Assembly (NCBI GenBank): GCA_017500935.1
Contig: JAFVXW010000029.1
Span: forward strand, 203,743-267,742
Direction: 5' to 3'
Source: Lachnospiraceae bacterium
GTDB lineage: Bacteria > Bacillota > Clostridia > Lachnospirales > Lachnospiraceae
DNA: 64,000 nt
In this document: piece by piece, positions 1 through 9,358 of the stretch
How positions within the stretch are numbered: position 1 is the stretch's first letter
Layout: the number at the start of each line of letters is the position of its first letter
Position numbers and translations under genes: made by a program
Notes under the pieces: model-generated
The model's database searches: none
What the model was told of the DNA's origin: nothing
The model's input: only the letters and a program-made list of their open reading frames with translations

Positions 1-1550
1 TGGACTGCGTATCCGCACGTTTTGGCTGCAGAAGCTTTTACGTGGACCCTCAGAAGGGATTTTTCTTAAACGGCCGCAGTTATCCGCTGCGCGGCGTGAG
101 CCGTCATCAGGACCGTTGGGAGATCGGCAATGCGCTGCTGCCAGAGCATCATAAAGAGGATATGGACCTGATCTGTGAAGTGGGTGCCAACACCATCCGT
201 CTTGCACATTATCAGCATGACCAGTATTTTTATGATCTGTGCGATGAGCGCGGTATGGTGGTGTGGGCGGAAATTCCCTATATTTCCCGCCATATGGCGG
301 ATGCCAACGAAAATACCCATCAGCAGATGAAGGAGCTGATCACCCAGTGCTATAATCATCCCAGTATCTGCATGTGGGGCTTATCCAACGAGATCACCAT
401 GGACGGTGCCAAGGATCCTGATCTGATCCAGAATCACAGGGTGCTCAATGATCTGGTGCACAGTATGGACGCGACCCGCCCCACCACCATCGCCTGCATT
501 TCCATGTGCGGGATGGAGGAAGAATATGTGCACATTCCGGATCTTGTCAGTTATAACCACTATTTTGGCTGGTACGGCGGCAGTCTGGAAGAATACGGCC
601 CCTGGTTTGACAAATTCCATGAAAAGTATCCCAATACTCCCATCGGTATCAGTGAATACGGCTGTGAGGCATTAAACTGGCATAATTCCAAGCCTGAAAG
701 CGGTGATTATTCCGAAGAATATCAGGCAGTTTATCATGAGTCCCTGATCCGTCAGCTGTTTTCCAGAGAGTATATCTGGGCAACCCATGTCTGGAATATG
801 TTTGATTTTGGTGCGGATGCCCGTGCCGAGGGCGGCGAAAACGGTCAGAACCACAAAGGTTTGATCACCATTGACCGTAAGTACAAAAAGGATGCTTTTT
901 ATGCTTACAAGGCATGGCTTTCCGATGAACCCTTTGTACATCTGTGCGGTAAGCGTTATGTGGACCGTGTGGAGGATGTGACAAAGATCACGGTTTATTC
1001 CAATCTGCCGGAAGTGGAACTGTTTGCCAACGGCGTGAGTGTGGGCAAAAAGACAGCCAAAGACCATTTCTTCTATTTTGAAGTGGCAAACAGCGGTGAA
1101 ACCAGACTGGAAGCTGTTGCCGGAGAGCATCGGGATGAAGGTGTGATCCGTAAGGTGGACACCATGAATCCGGACTATATTTTAAGAGAGCAGGGCGCTG
1201 TCTTAAACTGGTTTGATATCGTTGAGATCGAGGGGCGTTTTTCCTTAAATGACAAACTGGGCGAGATCATGAAAACCTTCCGCGGTAAACTGTGGTTTGC
1301 GGGACTGTTTATGACACTGGCAAAGAAAATGAGTCAGAATACCCCCCAGTCCAAGGATAAGGACAAAAAGAAAAAGAAGAAAAAGGCCAAAAACCCTGAA
1401 ATGAACAGCGGTGTGATGAATATGATCGGCGGCTTTACTGTGCTGCGTTTTACCGGTATGCTGGGTATGCGCAATGTCACCTTTACCAAGGAAGAACTGC
1501 TGAAAATGAACGCACAGCTTAACCGCATCAGAAAACCTGCAAAGAAATAA
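1..1550 (+). CDS. GH2-family beta-galactosidase-like glycosidase, 5' truncated by the window edge
   Basis: The reading frame is open from base 3, so the N-terminal sugar-binding and Ig-like domains lie outside the window. The visible part starts with the GH2 sequence RFGCRSF followed by FFLNGRSYPLRGVSRHQD, the usual entry to the catalytic TIM barrel. The likely acid/base Glu is in WGLSNE (codon 390-392) and the likely nucleophile Glu in GISEYG (codon 654-656), both at GH2 positions. After the barrel comes a short beta-domain, then a run of Lys/Asp around 1354-1392 and a conserved tail (GGFTVLRFTGMLGM) seen in clostridial GH2 proteins. It probably hydrolyses a beta-galactoside, beta-glucuronide or related beta-glycoside. 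The substrate cannot be told from the sequence. It sits upstream of other glycan genes. Confidence 0.9.
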   Translation, partial: DCVSARFGCRSFYVDPQKGFFLNGRSYPLRGVSRHQDRWEIGNALLPEHHKEDMDLICEVGANTIRLAHYQHDQYFYDLCDERGMVVWAEIPYISRHMADANENTHQQMKELITQCYNHPSICMWGLSNEITMDGAKDPDLIQNHRVLNDLVHSMDATRPTTIACISMCGMEEEYVHIPDLVSYNHYFGWYGGSLEEYGPWFDKFHEKYPNTPIGISEYGCEALNWHNSKPESGDYSEEYQAVYHESLIRQLFSREYIWATHVWNMFDFGADARAEGGENGQNHKGLITIDRKYKKDAFYAYKAWLSDEPFVHLCGKRYVDRVEDVTKITVYSNLPEVELFANGVSVGKKTAKDHFFYFEVANSGETRLEAVAGEHRDEGVIRKVDTMNPDYILREQGAVLNWFDIVEIEGRFSLNDKLGEIMKTFRGKLWFAGLFMTLAKKMSQNTPQSKDKDKKKKKKKAKNPEMNSGVMNMIGGFTVLRFTGMLGMRNVTFTKEELLKMNAQLNRIRKPAKK

Positions 1551-1579
1551 AGTTGGCTGTCAAAACCTCCAACTGAATA

Positions 1580-1607
1580 TTGCAAAACCTCCTGTGTCTG
1601 TTATGAT
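1580..1607 (+). promoter_or_regulatory. Sigma-A-type promoter inside an inverted repeat
   Basis: TTGCAA (1580-1585), a 16-nt spacer and TATGAT (1602-1607) form a good vegetative promoter for the URO-D-like gene. It lies in and beside the loop of an inverted repeat whose arms are 1584-1596 and 1622-1634. The right arm contains the AGGAGG ribosome-binding site. Confidence 0.6.
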
Positions 1608-1637
1608 GAAACTAAGAACTGCACAGGAGGTTTTTTT

Positions 1638-2732
1638 ATGGAACTTTATTATCAGCCAAACTGGGAAACCATCAAAAAAAGACTGACTTTACTTTGGAAT
1701 AAAGAAATCTTGGATCGCCCCTGTGTGGCGGTTTCTGCGCCGAAAGAGAATTACGAACCTTATGTTGGCAGAATACCGCAGAATGAGGCGGAATGGAAAG
1801 CGTTTTACACAGATCCGGAGTGGATCTTAGAGCGCAGCCTGGCGGCTTTTGAAAGAACGTATTTTGGCGGAGATGCGCTGCCTATGATCTTTCCCTACTG
1901 GGGCTGCGGCGGACATGCCAAATATCTGGGCGGCAAACCGCATTATGTACCGGATACGATCTGGATCGAGCCCGCATTTGAAGATTACGGCAGCTTTGAT
2001 TTTTCCTTTGATCCGCAGAATGAAGCGCTGCAGGCAGAGTTAAAGGCTCTTACCTATCTGGCAGATGCCGGTAAGGGAAAGTTTTTTGTGGCACCGCCTG
2101 ATAACTGCGGCAGCTACGATGCTCTTTCCCAGCTGCGCGGCGGAGAGGATTTTATAACCGATCTGCTCGATGAACCGGAGCTTGTGAAAAAAAGCGGCAG
2201 TCAGATGGTGGATGTTTTGATCCAAAGCGGCGATAGGATATTTGAGGTGCTTCGGGAAAATAATGACGGCGGTTCTGTGCACAGCTGGATGAACACCTGG
2301 TGTGAGGGAAAACATCTGCAGCTGCAGTGTGATCTGTCTGTCATGATCTCGGCGGAGATGTATCGGGAATTTATCTTGGAGGAATTGGAACGGACCTGTC
2401 AGTGGCTGGATCATGCGATCTATCATTTGGACGGTATGGAACAGATCCGGCATATTGATGCGCTGATGTCTGTTAAGAAACTGGATATGATCCAATGGAC
2501 GCAGGTGGACGGACAGCCCGATCTGACACATAATTTTGATTCGCTGATAAAAATTCAGAAAGCCGGAAAAGGATTGGTGCTTTTGCCCCGTAAGGAACAA
2601 CTGAATGCGATTGTGAATGAACTGTCTTTAGAGGGTGTGATGCTTGTTGTGAGCGGTGCTTCCAATCAGCAGGAGGCCGATGAGATTGTGGATTTTGTGG
2701 CAAAACACAGTTTTAAGAAAAGAATATTCTGA
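1638..2732 (+). CDS. URO-D/MetE-superfamily protein (uroporphyrinogen decarboxylase-like)
   Basis: This 364-residue protein resembles the URO-D fold family that includes uroporphyrinogen decarboxylases and corrinoid methyltransferases. Supporting sequence includes GGSVHSWMNTWCEGKHLQLQ, YREFILEELERTCQWLD and IYHLDGMEQIRHIDAL, followed by the late beta-strand pattern MIQWTQVDG. No haem-pathway genes are nearby, and the neighbours are glycosidases, so true uroporphyrinogen decarboxylation is unlikely. A methyl-transfer or sugar-linked role is possible but unproven. The start is fixed by AGGAGG at 1625-1630, 7 nt before ATG. The next gene begins 34 bp downstream and is probably co-transcribed. 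Confidence 0.75.
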   Translation: MELYYQPNWETIKKRLTLLWNKEILDRPCVAVSAPKENYEPYVGRIPQNEAEWKAFYTDPEWILERSLAAFERTYFGGDALPMIFPYWGCGGHAKYLGGKPHYVPDTIWIEPAFEDYGSFDFSFDPQNEALQAELKALTYLADAGKGKFFVAPPDNCGSYDALSQLRGGEDFITDLLDEPELVKKSGSQMVDVLIQSGDRIFEVLRENNDGGSVHSWMNTWCEGKHLQLQCDLSVMISAEMYREFILEELERTCQWLDHAIYHLDGMEQIRHIDALMSVKKLDMIQWTQVDGQPDLTHNFDSLIKIQKAGKGLVLLPRKEQLNAIVNELSLEGVMLVVSGASNQQEADEIVDFVAKHSFKKRIF

Positions 2733-2766
2733 TATGTGCAGAAAAACGAAAAAGGGGGAAATCGTA

Positions 2767-5079
2767 ATGAGTAATGCAGGAAGTACAGAACAGCTTCGCG
2801 TATCGCGTATCGAGCAGATCAATGGAGCACCGGCACTCACAGTGGATGGAAGACCCATCCCTATGATGTCCTATCAGTGGGGATTGGGAAACAGAATTGA
2901 TGATGATCCGGCACATGACACAAAATGGATGCTGGAAAATGTGGTCAAAGCGGATACGGAATTATTTTTTAACTGGTTTTGGATCGATGACCCGGAAAAG
3001 TTCGATACCTATTATGACAAATTTATCGAACAGATGAAGCTTTTGACAGATATCCGGCCTGATGCGCTGGTGATACCCTGGATCAATATCAATGCCTATG
3101 ATGCTTTTCCGGAAAAATATCCGGGAGATGTGATCTATTTTGACGACGGCAGCAACAATGCGTGGACCCGTTCCCGTGACGGGCAGCTTTCCAGACCGGA
3201 CGGTCCCCGATATACTTTTGCGTCCACAGCATGGAAACGTGAAGTGGCCGGACAGCTTCGGGAGTTTATCAGACGTCTGAATAAATCTGATTATGTAAAA
3301 AATATTGTGGGTTATTTTTTCTTCCCCAGAGATTTTGAATTCAGCTATTTCTTTGAATTTGATACCTTAAACCGCTGCATTGATTTCAGCCCTGCCATGC
3401 AGCAGGCATTCCGCAATTACCTGGTAGAAAAATACCGCGGAGATGTGCGGCTGCTGCGCAAAGCATGGAAGGACGATGCGGTTACCTTTGAAACAGCGCA
3501 GATTCCCAAACTGGAAAAGCGTATCACGGGTGATTTCGGATATTTCCGGGATCCTGCTTTATCCATGCAGGTTTATGACTATGTGGCATGTCATAATGAA
3601 GCAAATGTGGATGCATTTATTTATTTCAGCCAGGTCTGCAAAGAAGAGACAGACGGAAAGCAGGTTGTGGGTGCTTTTTACGGCTATCTGATGAACCAGG
3701 ATCTGCAGATGGGCGGACAGACCCAGATCAAAAAGGCATTGAACTGTCCGTATATCGATATTATGGCAGCGCCTTATACCTATGAAAACCGCTGTGTGGG
3801 TAATTTTGCTTCCATGCGTATGCTGATCAAGTCACTGAACAAGCACGGAAAGTTTTACTTTGCAGAATCAGATGCTTTTATGAGTGATTCCAACCGTTGG
3901 AGCAAGGTGGGACATAATTACCCAGATCAGACATTTGAAGAAGACAGAGCGATCCTGAAAAGAGATTTTGTATATCCGCTTTGTGAAGGAACCCATTGCT
4001 GGTGGATTGACTGGAGTTCAGGTGTGTCCGAATATCTGGAGGAAGGACATCTGCCGCTGCTTCGTCAGATCACGCAGATCAGTAAGGAGAGTTTTGGGCA
4101 TCCGCGCGGTCCGGTTTCTGATATCGCAGCGCTTCTGGATCAGGAAAGTCTGCATGTACCTGCCTGCAATTCCAGAGATCATGATCACAGAGAAACGACG
4201 ACCAATGCGATTCAGCTGATGCAGCACAGTCTTGACCGGTTCCGCGTGGATGAACTGCCGCGAATCGGCTCTCCTGTGGACTTTTATGAAACAGACGATG
4301 TGCTTGACGGAGAGGGCCGCAGCTACCGTATGTACATTTTTATGAATCAGTATGTTGCAACGCCGCAGGAACGTGAACGGATTGAGAAATATCTGAAAAA
4401 AGACGGAAATGTTCTGGTATGGATGTACGGTGCAGGACTGATCGATCCTGATGCAGACGAAATGCTGTCTCTTAAGAATGCGGAAGCCCTTACCGGTTTT
4501 AAGCTGGGATGCGAAATGCGGGAAACACGCTGTATCATGACAGCAAACACATGTGAGCTTCTGCCTTCTGTAAAAGAAGGGGAAAAGCTGGGTGATTATC
4601 TGCGTGACCGTATTAACCGGCAGTTTACCCAGGAAGAGATAGACAGCGGCCGGATCGGCACTGCGATTCCGCCGTTCCCCTGGCCGGAACCCAATCTGGT
4701 CAATCCCCTGATCTATGTGGATGATCCGGAAGCGATTGCAGTGGCACATTTTGATGACGGCGGAAAAGTCGGAATGGCGATCCGGCAGTTTGAAGACTGG
4801 ACCAGCGTTTATGTGGGAGCACCCGGTCTGCAGTCTCATGTGCTGCGGGATCTGGCTAAGCTTGCCAAAGCGCATCTGTTTGTAGATGGGGATGAGATTG
4901 TATATGCGAACGAAGGGTATGTGGCAATCCATACCGATCAGGCAGGGGAACGCACGGTTCACCTGAAACAGGCGGCAGATGTGGAAGAGGTATTTGAAAA
5001 GCGCAGCGTAGGGAAGAATGTGATGGAATTTACGGAACATATTCCCGGACATGAAACAAGACTGTATAAGCTGAATTGA
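2767..5079 (+). CDS. GH42-like TIM-barrel glycosidase with glutamine-amidotransferase-like middle domain
   Basis: The 770-residue protein starts at ATG 2767 after AAAGGGGGAAA. An upstream in-frame ATG at 2656 lies inside the previous gene and lacks a ribosome-binding site. The first about 430 residues look like a clan-A barrel, with NWFWIDDPEKFD, FFFPRDFEFSYFFEFD and KFYFAESDAF, the last holding a candidate catalytic Glu. The segment after PRGPVSDIAALLDQES, through YRMYIFMNQYVATPQERERIEKYLKKDGNVLVWMYG, resembles the beta-galactosidase trimerisation/amidotransferase-like domain of GH42. No signal peptide is present, so it acts in the cytoplasm. The barrel is divergent, so the family call is tentative. 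It lies between the URO-D-like gene and the PHP gene, which starts 14 bp after its stop. Confidence 0.7.
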   Translation: MSNAGSTEQLRVSRIEQINGAPALTVDGRPIPMMSYQWGLGNRIDDDPAHDTKWMLENVVKADTELFFNWFWIDDPEKFDTYYDKFIEQMKLLTDIRPDALVIPWININAYDAFPEKYPGDVIYFDDGSNNAWTRSRDGQLSRPDGPRYTFASTAWKREVAGQLREFIRRLNKSDYVKNIVGYFFFPRDFEFSYFFEFDTLNRCIDFSPAMQQAFRNYLVEKYRGDVRLLRKAWKDDAVTFETAQIPKLEKRITGDFGYFRDPALSMQVYDYVACHNEANVDAFIYFSQVCKEETDGKQVVGAFYGYLMNQDLQMGGQTQIKKALNCPYIDIMAAPYTYENRCVGNFASMRMLIKSLNKHGKFYFAESDAFMSDSNRWSKVGHNYPDQTFEEDRAILKRDFVYPLCEGTHCWWIDWSSGVSEYLEEGHLPLLRQITQISKESFGHPRGPVSDIAALLDQESLHVPACNSRDHDHRETTTNAIQLMQHSLDRFRVDELPRIGSPVDFYETDDVLDGEGRSYRMYIFMNQYVATPQERERIEKYLKKDGNVLVWMYGAGLIDPDADEMLSLKNAEALTGFKLGCEMRETRCIMTANTCELLPSVKEGEKLGDYLRDRINRQFTQEEIDSGRIGTAIPPFPWPEPNLVNPLIYVDDPEAIAVAHFDDGGKVGMAIRQFEDWTSVYVGAPGLQSHVLRDLAKLAKAHLFVDGDEIVYANEGYVAIHTDQAGERTVHLKQAADVEEVFEKRSVGKNVMEFTEHIPGHETRLYKLN

Positions 5080-5093
5080 CAGGAGGACGCGAT

Positions 5094-5987
5094 ATGTATA
5101 TTAATCCTTATGAAAAACTTGACAACGCAGTATGGCATAAAGCAAATTTTCACACACATTCCGGTACAGGCCCCAAGACCTGCGGTGTGCATTCGCCGGA
5201 AGAAGTGACAGCTCTTTACAGAGAGTACGGTTATTCTTTCCTGTGCCTTTCCAATCACAATGAATTCCGGTCTTTTCAGAACTATTCCGATGAACAGATG
5301 ACCCTGATCGACGGCGTGGAGTATACGACAGATCTGCACATGCTGACGGTTGGGATTCAGGAAAATCTGATTGATATGCCCCTGCAGGATGCCATTATCC
5401 GCACAAATCAGTTGGGCGGTTTTGTGGTGCTCTGTCATCCCAACTGGCCGAAAAAAGCCTGGTTTTCTCCGGAAATGATGCTGGAACTGACAGGATATAC
5501 CGGTATAGAAGTGTTAAATGCTGTATGTTTCCGTCTGCAAGGCTCCGGCCGTGCAACGGATGTGTGGGACAGCCTGCTGTCTGCCGGTAAACTGGTAACC
5601 GGATTTTCAAACGATGATTTTCACGCCATGGCGGACGGCGGCAGATTTTTCAATCTGATCGCATGTGAAGAAAAGAACTATGATGCCATGTATCAGGCAA
5701 TTCAGGATAATGCCATCTGTGCGTCCTCCGGACTTTATCCGGTATTCCATCGTCTGGAAGGTGAGACACTGCATGTCAAAGCAGCACTGCCGATTGAAAG
5801 CTACCTGGATAATTATGAATATACCTTTGTGGGACCAAATGGTCAGATTTTAAGCAGACAGGTGGGCACAGAGGCATCTTATACCCTTTGCGGCGAAGCC
5901 TATGTGCGCGTAGAAGTCAGGGCAGAGGGCGGTCAGCTTCTGTTTTTCCAGCCGGTGTATCAGGAAGGTACTCTTGTGAGACCGTGA
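5094..5987 (+). CDS. PHP-domain metal-dependent phosphoesterase
   Basis: The 297-residue protein begins with the PHP signature: NFHTHS (metal-binding HxH), then YGYSFLCLSNHNEF in place of the usual LTDHN. Later come VVLCHPNW and GFSNDDFHAM, which supply further metal ligands. PHP proteins hydrolyse phosphoesters using two or three metal ions. Here the substrate is probably a small sugar phosphate or similar compound, judging from the glycan neighbours. ATG 5094 is preceded by AGGAGG at 5081-5086, and a TTG start at 5076 is not needed. Its last 71 bases overlap the convergent AraC regulator. Confidence 0.85.
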   Translation: MYINPYEKLDNAVWHKANFHTHSGTGPKTCGVHSPEEVTALYREYGYSFLCLSNHNEFRSFQNYSDEQMTLIDGVEYTTDLHMLTVGIQENLIDMPLQDAIIRTNQLGGFVVLCHPNWPKKAWFSPEMMLELTGYTGIEVLNAVCFRLQGSGRATDVWDSLLSAGKLVTGFSNDDFHAMADGGRFFNLIACEEKNYDAMYQAIQDNAICASSGLYPVFHRLEGETLHVKAALPIESYLDNYEYTFVGPNGQILSRQVGTEASYTLCGEAYVRVEVRAEGGQLLFFQPVYQEGTLVRP

Positions 5988-6771
5988 GGGTTTGACTGTT
6001 TCGATATTCAGAAGGTGTCATTCCGGTTTTTTTCTTAAAATGTCTTGAAAAATAGATGTTGGACTCATAGCCGCATCTGGATGCAACCTCGCTGATGGGT
6101 AAAGATGTGGCAGCAAGCAGGGCTCTGGCATGATTCATACGACTGTGAAACAGGTCTGCCATACAGGAAATATGATAATATTTTCTGTAAACACTTTGAA
6201 AATAGGAAGGGCTCAGACGCATGTATTCTGCCATCATATTTACAGTCCACTTACGGGAAGGGGAATTGTAGATATGGTGGCGGAGTTCGTTTAGGTGTTG
6301 ATACATAGCATGATCGTAACTGGAATAATCCGCATTCATGCATTCGCTTAGTTTGATCAGAAAATACCGAAGCAGGCAGTGCAGGGATTCCTCGCGCATG
6401 GGATTGCGGCTGATGAATTCTTCACAGATCATATTGTGGACAGACATAAACGGATGCGTATCCGGAAGCGTAAAAAGCTGATTACAGCAAATCGAGAGAT
6501 GTTCCATAAAGTGCTGATCCTCTGCATTGCTGATGTCAAAAAACATATAATCATCAATATGATGTTTGTCTGACAGTGTTTCATAATACTGCGGGTCACC
6601 TTTGCCGTAGAGAATGATATCATTTTGCGCCGCATCAATGATTTCTCCGTTTAAATAAAAGCGGGTAGGCGTTTTCAGACGCAGAAACAGAAAATCTCCG
6701 AAGCCATACGGCTTTTCGATTTTGAAGGTGTTTGTGTGAGTGGAATTGATACCGCAATGCCTTACATGCAT
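5917..6771 (-). CDS. AraC-family transcriptional regulator
   Basis: The 284-residue protein has an N-terminal cupin-like sensing half (about residues 1-140; FLFLRLKTPTRFYLNGE and NDIILYGKGDPQYYE) and a C-terminal double helix-turn-helix. The latter includes WTVNMMAEYMRLSPSYFQSVYRKYY and LPISEVASRCGYESNIYFSRHFKKKTGMTPSEYR, the AraC signature. It starts at ATG 6771 behind AAGGAGA and is read away from the GH116 gene. The shared 183-bp intergenic region suggests that it controls GH116 and the MFS carrier in response to a sugar. The convergent 71-bp overlap with the PHP gene could produce antisense interference. Confidence 0.93.
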   Translation of the reverse strand: MHVRHCGINSTHTNTFKIEKPYGFGDFLFLRLKTPTRFYLNGEIIDAAQNDIILYGKGDPQYYETLSDKHHIDDYMFFDISNAEDQHFMEHLSICCNQLFTLPDTHPFMSVHNMICEEFISRNPMREESLHCLLRYFLIKLSECMNADYSSYDHAMYQHLNELRHHIYNSPSRKWTVNMMAEYMRLSPSYFQSVYRKYYHISCMADLFHSRMNHARALLAATSLPISEVASRCGYESNIYFSRHFKKKTGMTPSEYRNSQTLTVSQEYLPDTPAGKTEADRPLP

Positions 6772-6954
6772 AAGTGATTCTCCTTAAATCGTAGAAATGT
6801 GTCATTGTTTCATACCTTTGTGTATTTCCTATTTTATCATAAATAGGTAAAATAAAAAGAAGAAAGCACAATGGAAGTTAGTGGAATGTATCATATTTAT
6901 GTGTCATTTACGGATTTCTTGTTGCCGTAATTATGAAATCAGGAGGAAAGAAGA

Positions 6955-9348
6955 ATGGAAAAAGTATATAAACAGCGAAAACTGGATCAGATTTCCTATC
7001 CCATGGGCGGTTTTGGAACAGGTATGATCTGTCTGGAGGGCAATGGCTCGATCAGTAAGGTTTCCTTGCATCATACTCCGGAATTTTACAATGAACCCAA
7101 CATGTTTGCGGCGGTGACGATAAAGGGAAAAGAGAATCTGTCCCGTGTATTGGAAGGTTTTGTGCCTATCCCCAAGGTGTACGGCGGAAATGTACAGGGA
7201 TTTACAGGTTCCGGCAACGGTATGACCGGAAAAAACTACGGTTTTCCCCGTTTTGGAGACTGCAGCTTTACCGCCCGTTTTCCCTTTGGAAAGGTTTCTC
7301 TGAAAGATGAAAAAGTACCTTTTACCGTGGAAATCGAAGGCTTTTCTCCGTTTATTCCCGGCAATGCGGATGATTCCTCCATTCCGGCAGCGTCCGTCAC
7401 CTATACGCTGACCAATCAGACGGACGAAGATCTGGATGGTGTCTTTTATTACTCTGCACTGCAGTTTATGGGTCAACCCGGCGGTGAGGAGAAATGTTTT
7501 GTGAAGCCTGTGAAAAACGGATTTGTGCTGGAACAGGAAGTTTTCGATGACTGTCCTTACAAAGCAGGCGCGTTTATGATCAGCACGGACAGGGAAGCCT
7601 GTGTAAATGCCGATTTTTACCGCGGCGGCTGGTGGGATTGTCTGACCATGCGCTGGAATACCATTGCAGCGGGTGTATGCAGCGGAAATACGGCAGCGGA
7701 TCTGCGTTCTCCAGGCGGCGCGATTGAAATTCCGTTTTGCCTGAAAGCGCGCGGGACTTATACCATTCCTGTTTATTTTACCTGGTATGTGCCTGACAGC
7801 CGGATATTCTGTTATGGAAGTGCCCAGCCCGATGAAGAAGAATTGAAAAAACTTTCCGGAGAAGGACTTAGGTATTATCGTCCCTGGTATGCGGGAAAAT
7901 ACACCTCTGCAGAGGATGTGGCGGCAGATTTTACAGGCAGATATGCAGAACTGTATGACAAAACGAAGCTGTTTTCCAACACTTTATATGAAAGCAGTCT
8001 GCCCGATGAGATCATGGATGCAGTAGGGGCCAATCTGACAATTTTAAAATCCACTACGGTGCTTCGGCAGACTGACGGCAGATTCTGGGCCTGGGAAGGT
8101 TCCTGTGATACTCTGGGAAGCTGTCATGGATCTTGTACCCATGTGTGGAACTATGCACAGGCATTGTGTCATCTGTTCCCGGAGCTGGAACGGACACTGC
8201 GCGAAGTGGAATTTACGGAAGACATGGACGAAAACGGTCATCAGCAGTTTCGTACTTTGCTTCCGATCCGGAAAAATGATCATGATTTTCATGCAGCCTC
8301 CGACGGACAGCTGGGTGGTATCATGAAAATGTACCGGGAATGGAAAATCTCCGGTGACACCGCTTGGATCGCTTCTTATTGGGATCGTATTGTCCTGTCT
8401 ATGGAATACGGTATCCGTACCTGGGACAAAAAAGAGGAAGGCATTTTAAGAGAACCTCATCACAACACCTACGATATTGAATTCTGGGGCGCAGACGGCA
8501 TGTGCAGTTCCTTCTATCTGGGGGCCTTAAAAGCGATCAGCGAGATCGGTAAGGCGCTTGGCAGGGATGTGACCAGATACGAAACCCTTTACCAAAAGGG
8601 CAAAACCTATATGGAAACCGTTCTTTTCAATGGAGAATATTTTATACAGATTCCGGAATGGACTACGCTGGAGGCAGAATTTAACGCAAACGGCGATTTG
8701 GTGATGGAAAAAGAGGGGCCTAAATATCAGTACGGCAGCGGCTGTATTTCAGACGGCGTATGCGGTGCATGGCTTGCCAAGGAATGCGGTCTGGGAGATA
8801 TTCTGGATCCGGAAAAGACAAAATCTCATCTGCTTTCTGTATACAAATATAACATGCGAAAGGATCTGAGCGAGCATGCGAATCCCCAGCGCCCCGGCTA
8901 TGCGCTGTGGGATGAAGGCGGCCTGCTGTTGTGCTCCTGGCCTTACGGCGGCAAGCCTTCCATTCCGTTTGTTTATTCAGACGAAGTGTGGACCGGCATC
9001 GAATATCAGGTGGCAGCCCATCTGGCATCCTTTGGCTATCAGGAGGAAGCGCTGGATATCGTAACCACGCTGCGTGCCCGTTATGACGGTGAAAAACGCA
9101 ATCCTTACGATGAATACGAATGCGGTCACTGGTATGCAAGGGCTATGGCATCCTATGCATTGCTGGCATCCTGTACCGGTGTGCGTTACGATGCTGTGAC
9201 AAAGACCCTTTATGCGGGAAGTGGCGATTATAAGGTGTTTCTGGCAGCGGCCGGCGGCTACGGCCTGGTAAGCTGCAAAAACGGAGAAGTTAAACTGGAT
9301 GTGGTTTCCGGTGAGATATTGATTGAACAGATCGTGATGGCAGGGTAG
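6955..9348 (+). CDS. GH116-family glycosidase (GBA2/DUF608 type)
   Basis: The 797-residue protein has the two-domain GH116 layout. The N-terminal beta-sandwich opens with YPMGGFGTGMICLEGNGS and includes FGDCSFTARFPFG. The C-terminal (alpha/alpha)6 barrel contains THVWNYAQALCHLFPELERTLR and HNTYDIEFWGADGMCSS, where Asp507 is the likely acid/base. Family members cleave beta-glucosides, beta-xylosides or N-acetylglucosaminides. There is no signal peptide, so the substrate must be imported. AGGAGG lies 8 nt before the ATG. The MFS gene starts 10 bp after the stop, which suggests joint transcription and an uptake-then-hydrolysis pair. Confidence 0.88.
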   Translation: MEKVYKQRKLDQISYPMGGFGTGMICLEGNGSISKVSLHHTPEFYNEPNMFAAVTIKGKENLSRVLEGFVPIPKVYGGNVQGFTGSGNGMTGKNYGFPRFGDCSFTARFPFGKVSLKDEKVPFTVEIEGFSPFIPGNADDSSIPAASVTYTLTNQTDEDLDGVFYYSALQFMGQPGGEEKCFVKPVKNGFVLEQEVFDDCPYKAGAFMISTDREACVNADFYRGGWWDCLTMRWNTIAAGVCSGNTAADLRSPGGAIEIPFCLKARGTYTIPVYFTWYVPDSRIFCYGSAQPDEEELKKLSGEGLRYYRPWYAGKYTSAEDVAADFTGRYAELYDKTKLFSNTLYESSLPDEIMDAVGANLTILKSTTVLRQTDGRFWAWEGSCDTLGSCHGSCTHVWNYAQALCHLFPELERTLREVEFTEDMDENGHQQFRTLLPIRKNDHDFHAASDGQLGGIMKMYREWKISGDTAWIASYWDRIVLSMEYGIRTWDKKEEGILREPHHNTYDIEFWGADGMCSSFYLGALKAISEIGKALGRDVTRYETLYQKGKTYMETVLFNGEYFIQIPEWTTLEAEFNANGDLVMEKEGPKYQYGSGCISDGVCGAWLAKECGLGDILDPEKTKSHLLSVYKYNMRKDLSEHANPQRPGYALWDEGGLLLCSWPYGGKPSIPFVYSDEVWTGIEYQVAAHLASFGYQEEALDIVTTLRARYDGEKRNPYDEYECGHWYARAMASYALLASCTGVRYDAVTKTLYAGSGDYKVFLAAAGGYGLVSCKNGEVKLDVVSGEILIEQIVMAG

Positions 9349-9358
9349 GATAAAGGTC

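Noticed and set aside
1354-1392. Lys/Asp-rich run as an artefact or frameshift in the GH2 gene
   Set aside because: The frame continues into a conserved C-terminal segment, so it is a natural linker.
1638-2732. Haem-pathway uroporphyrinogen decarboxylase
   Set aside because: The fold fits, but neighbours and divergent active-site segments do not support a haem role.
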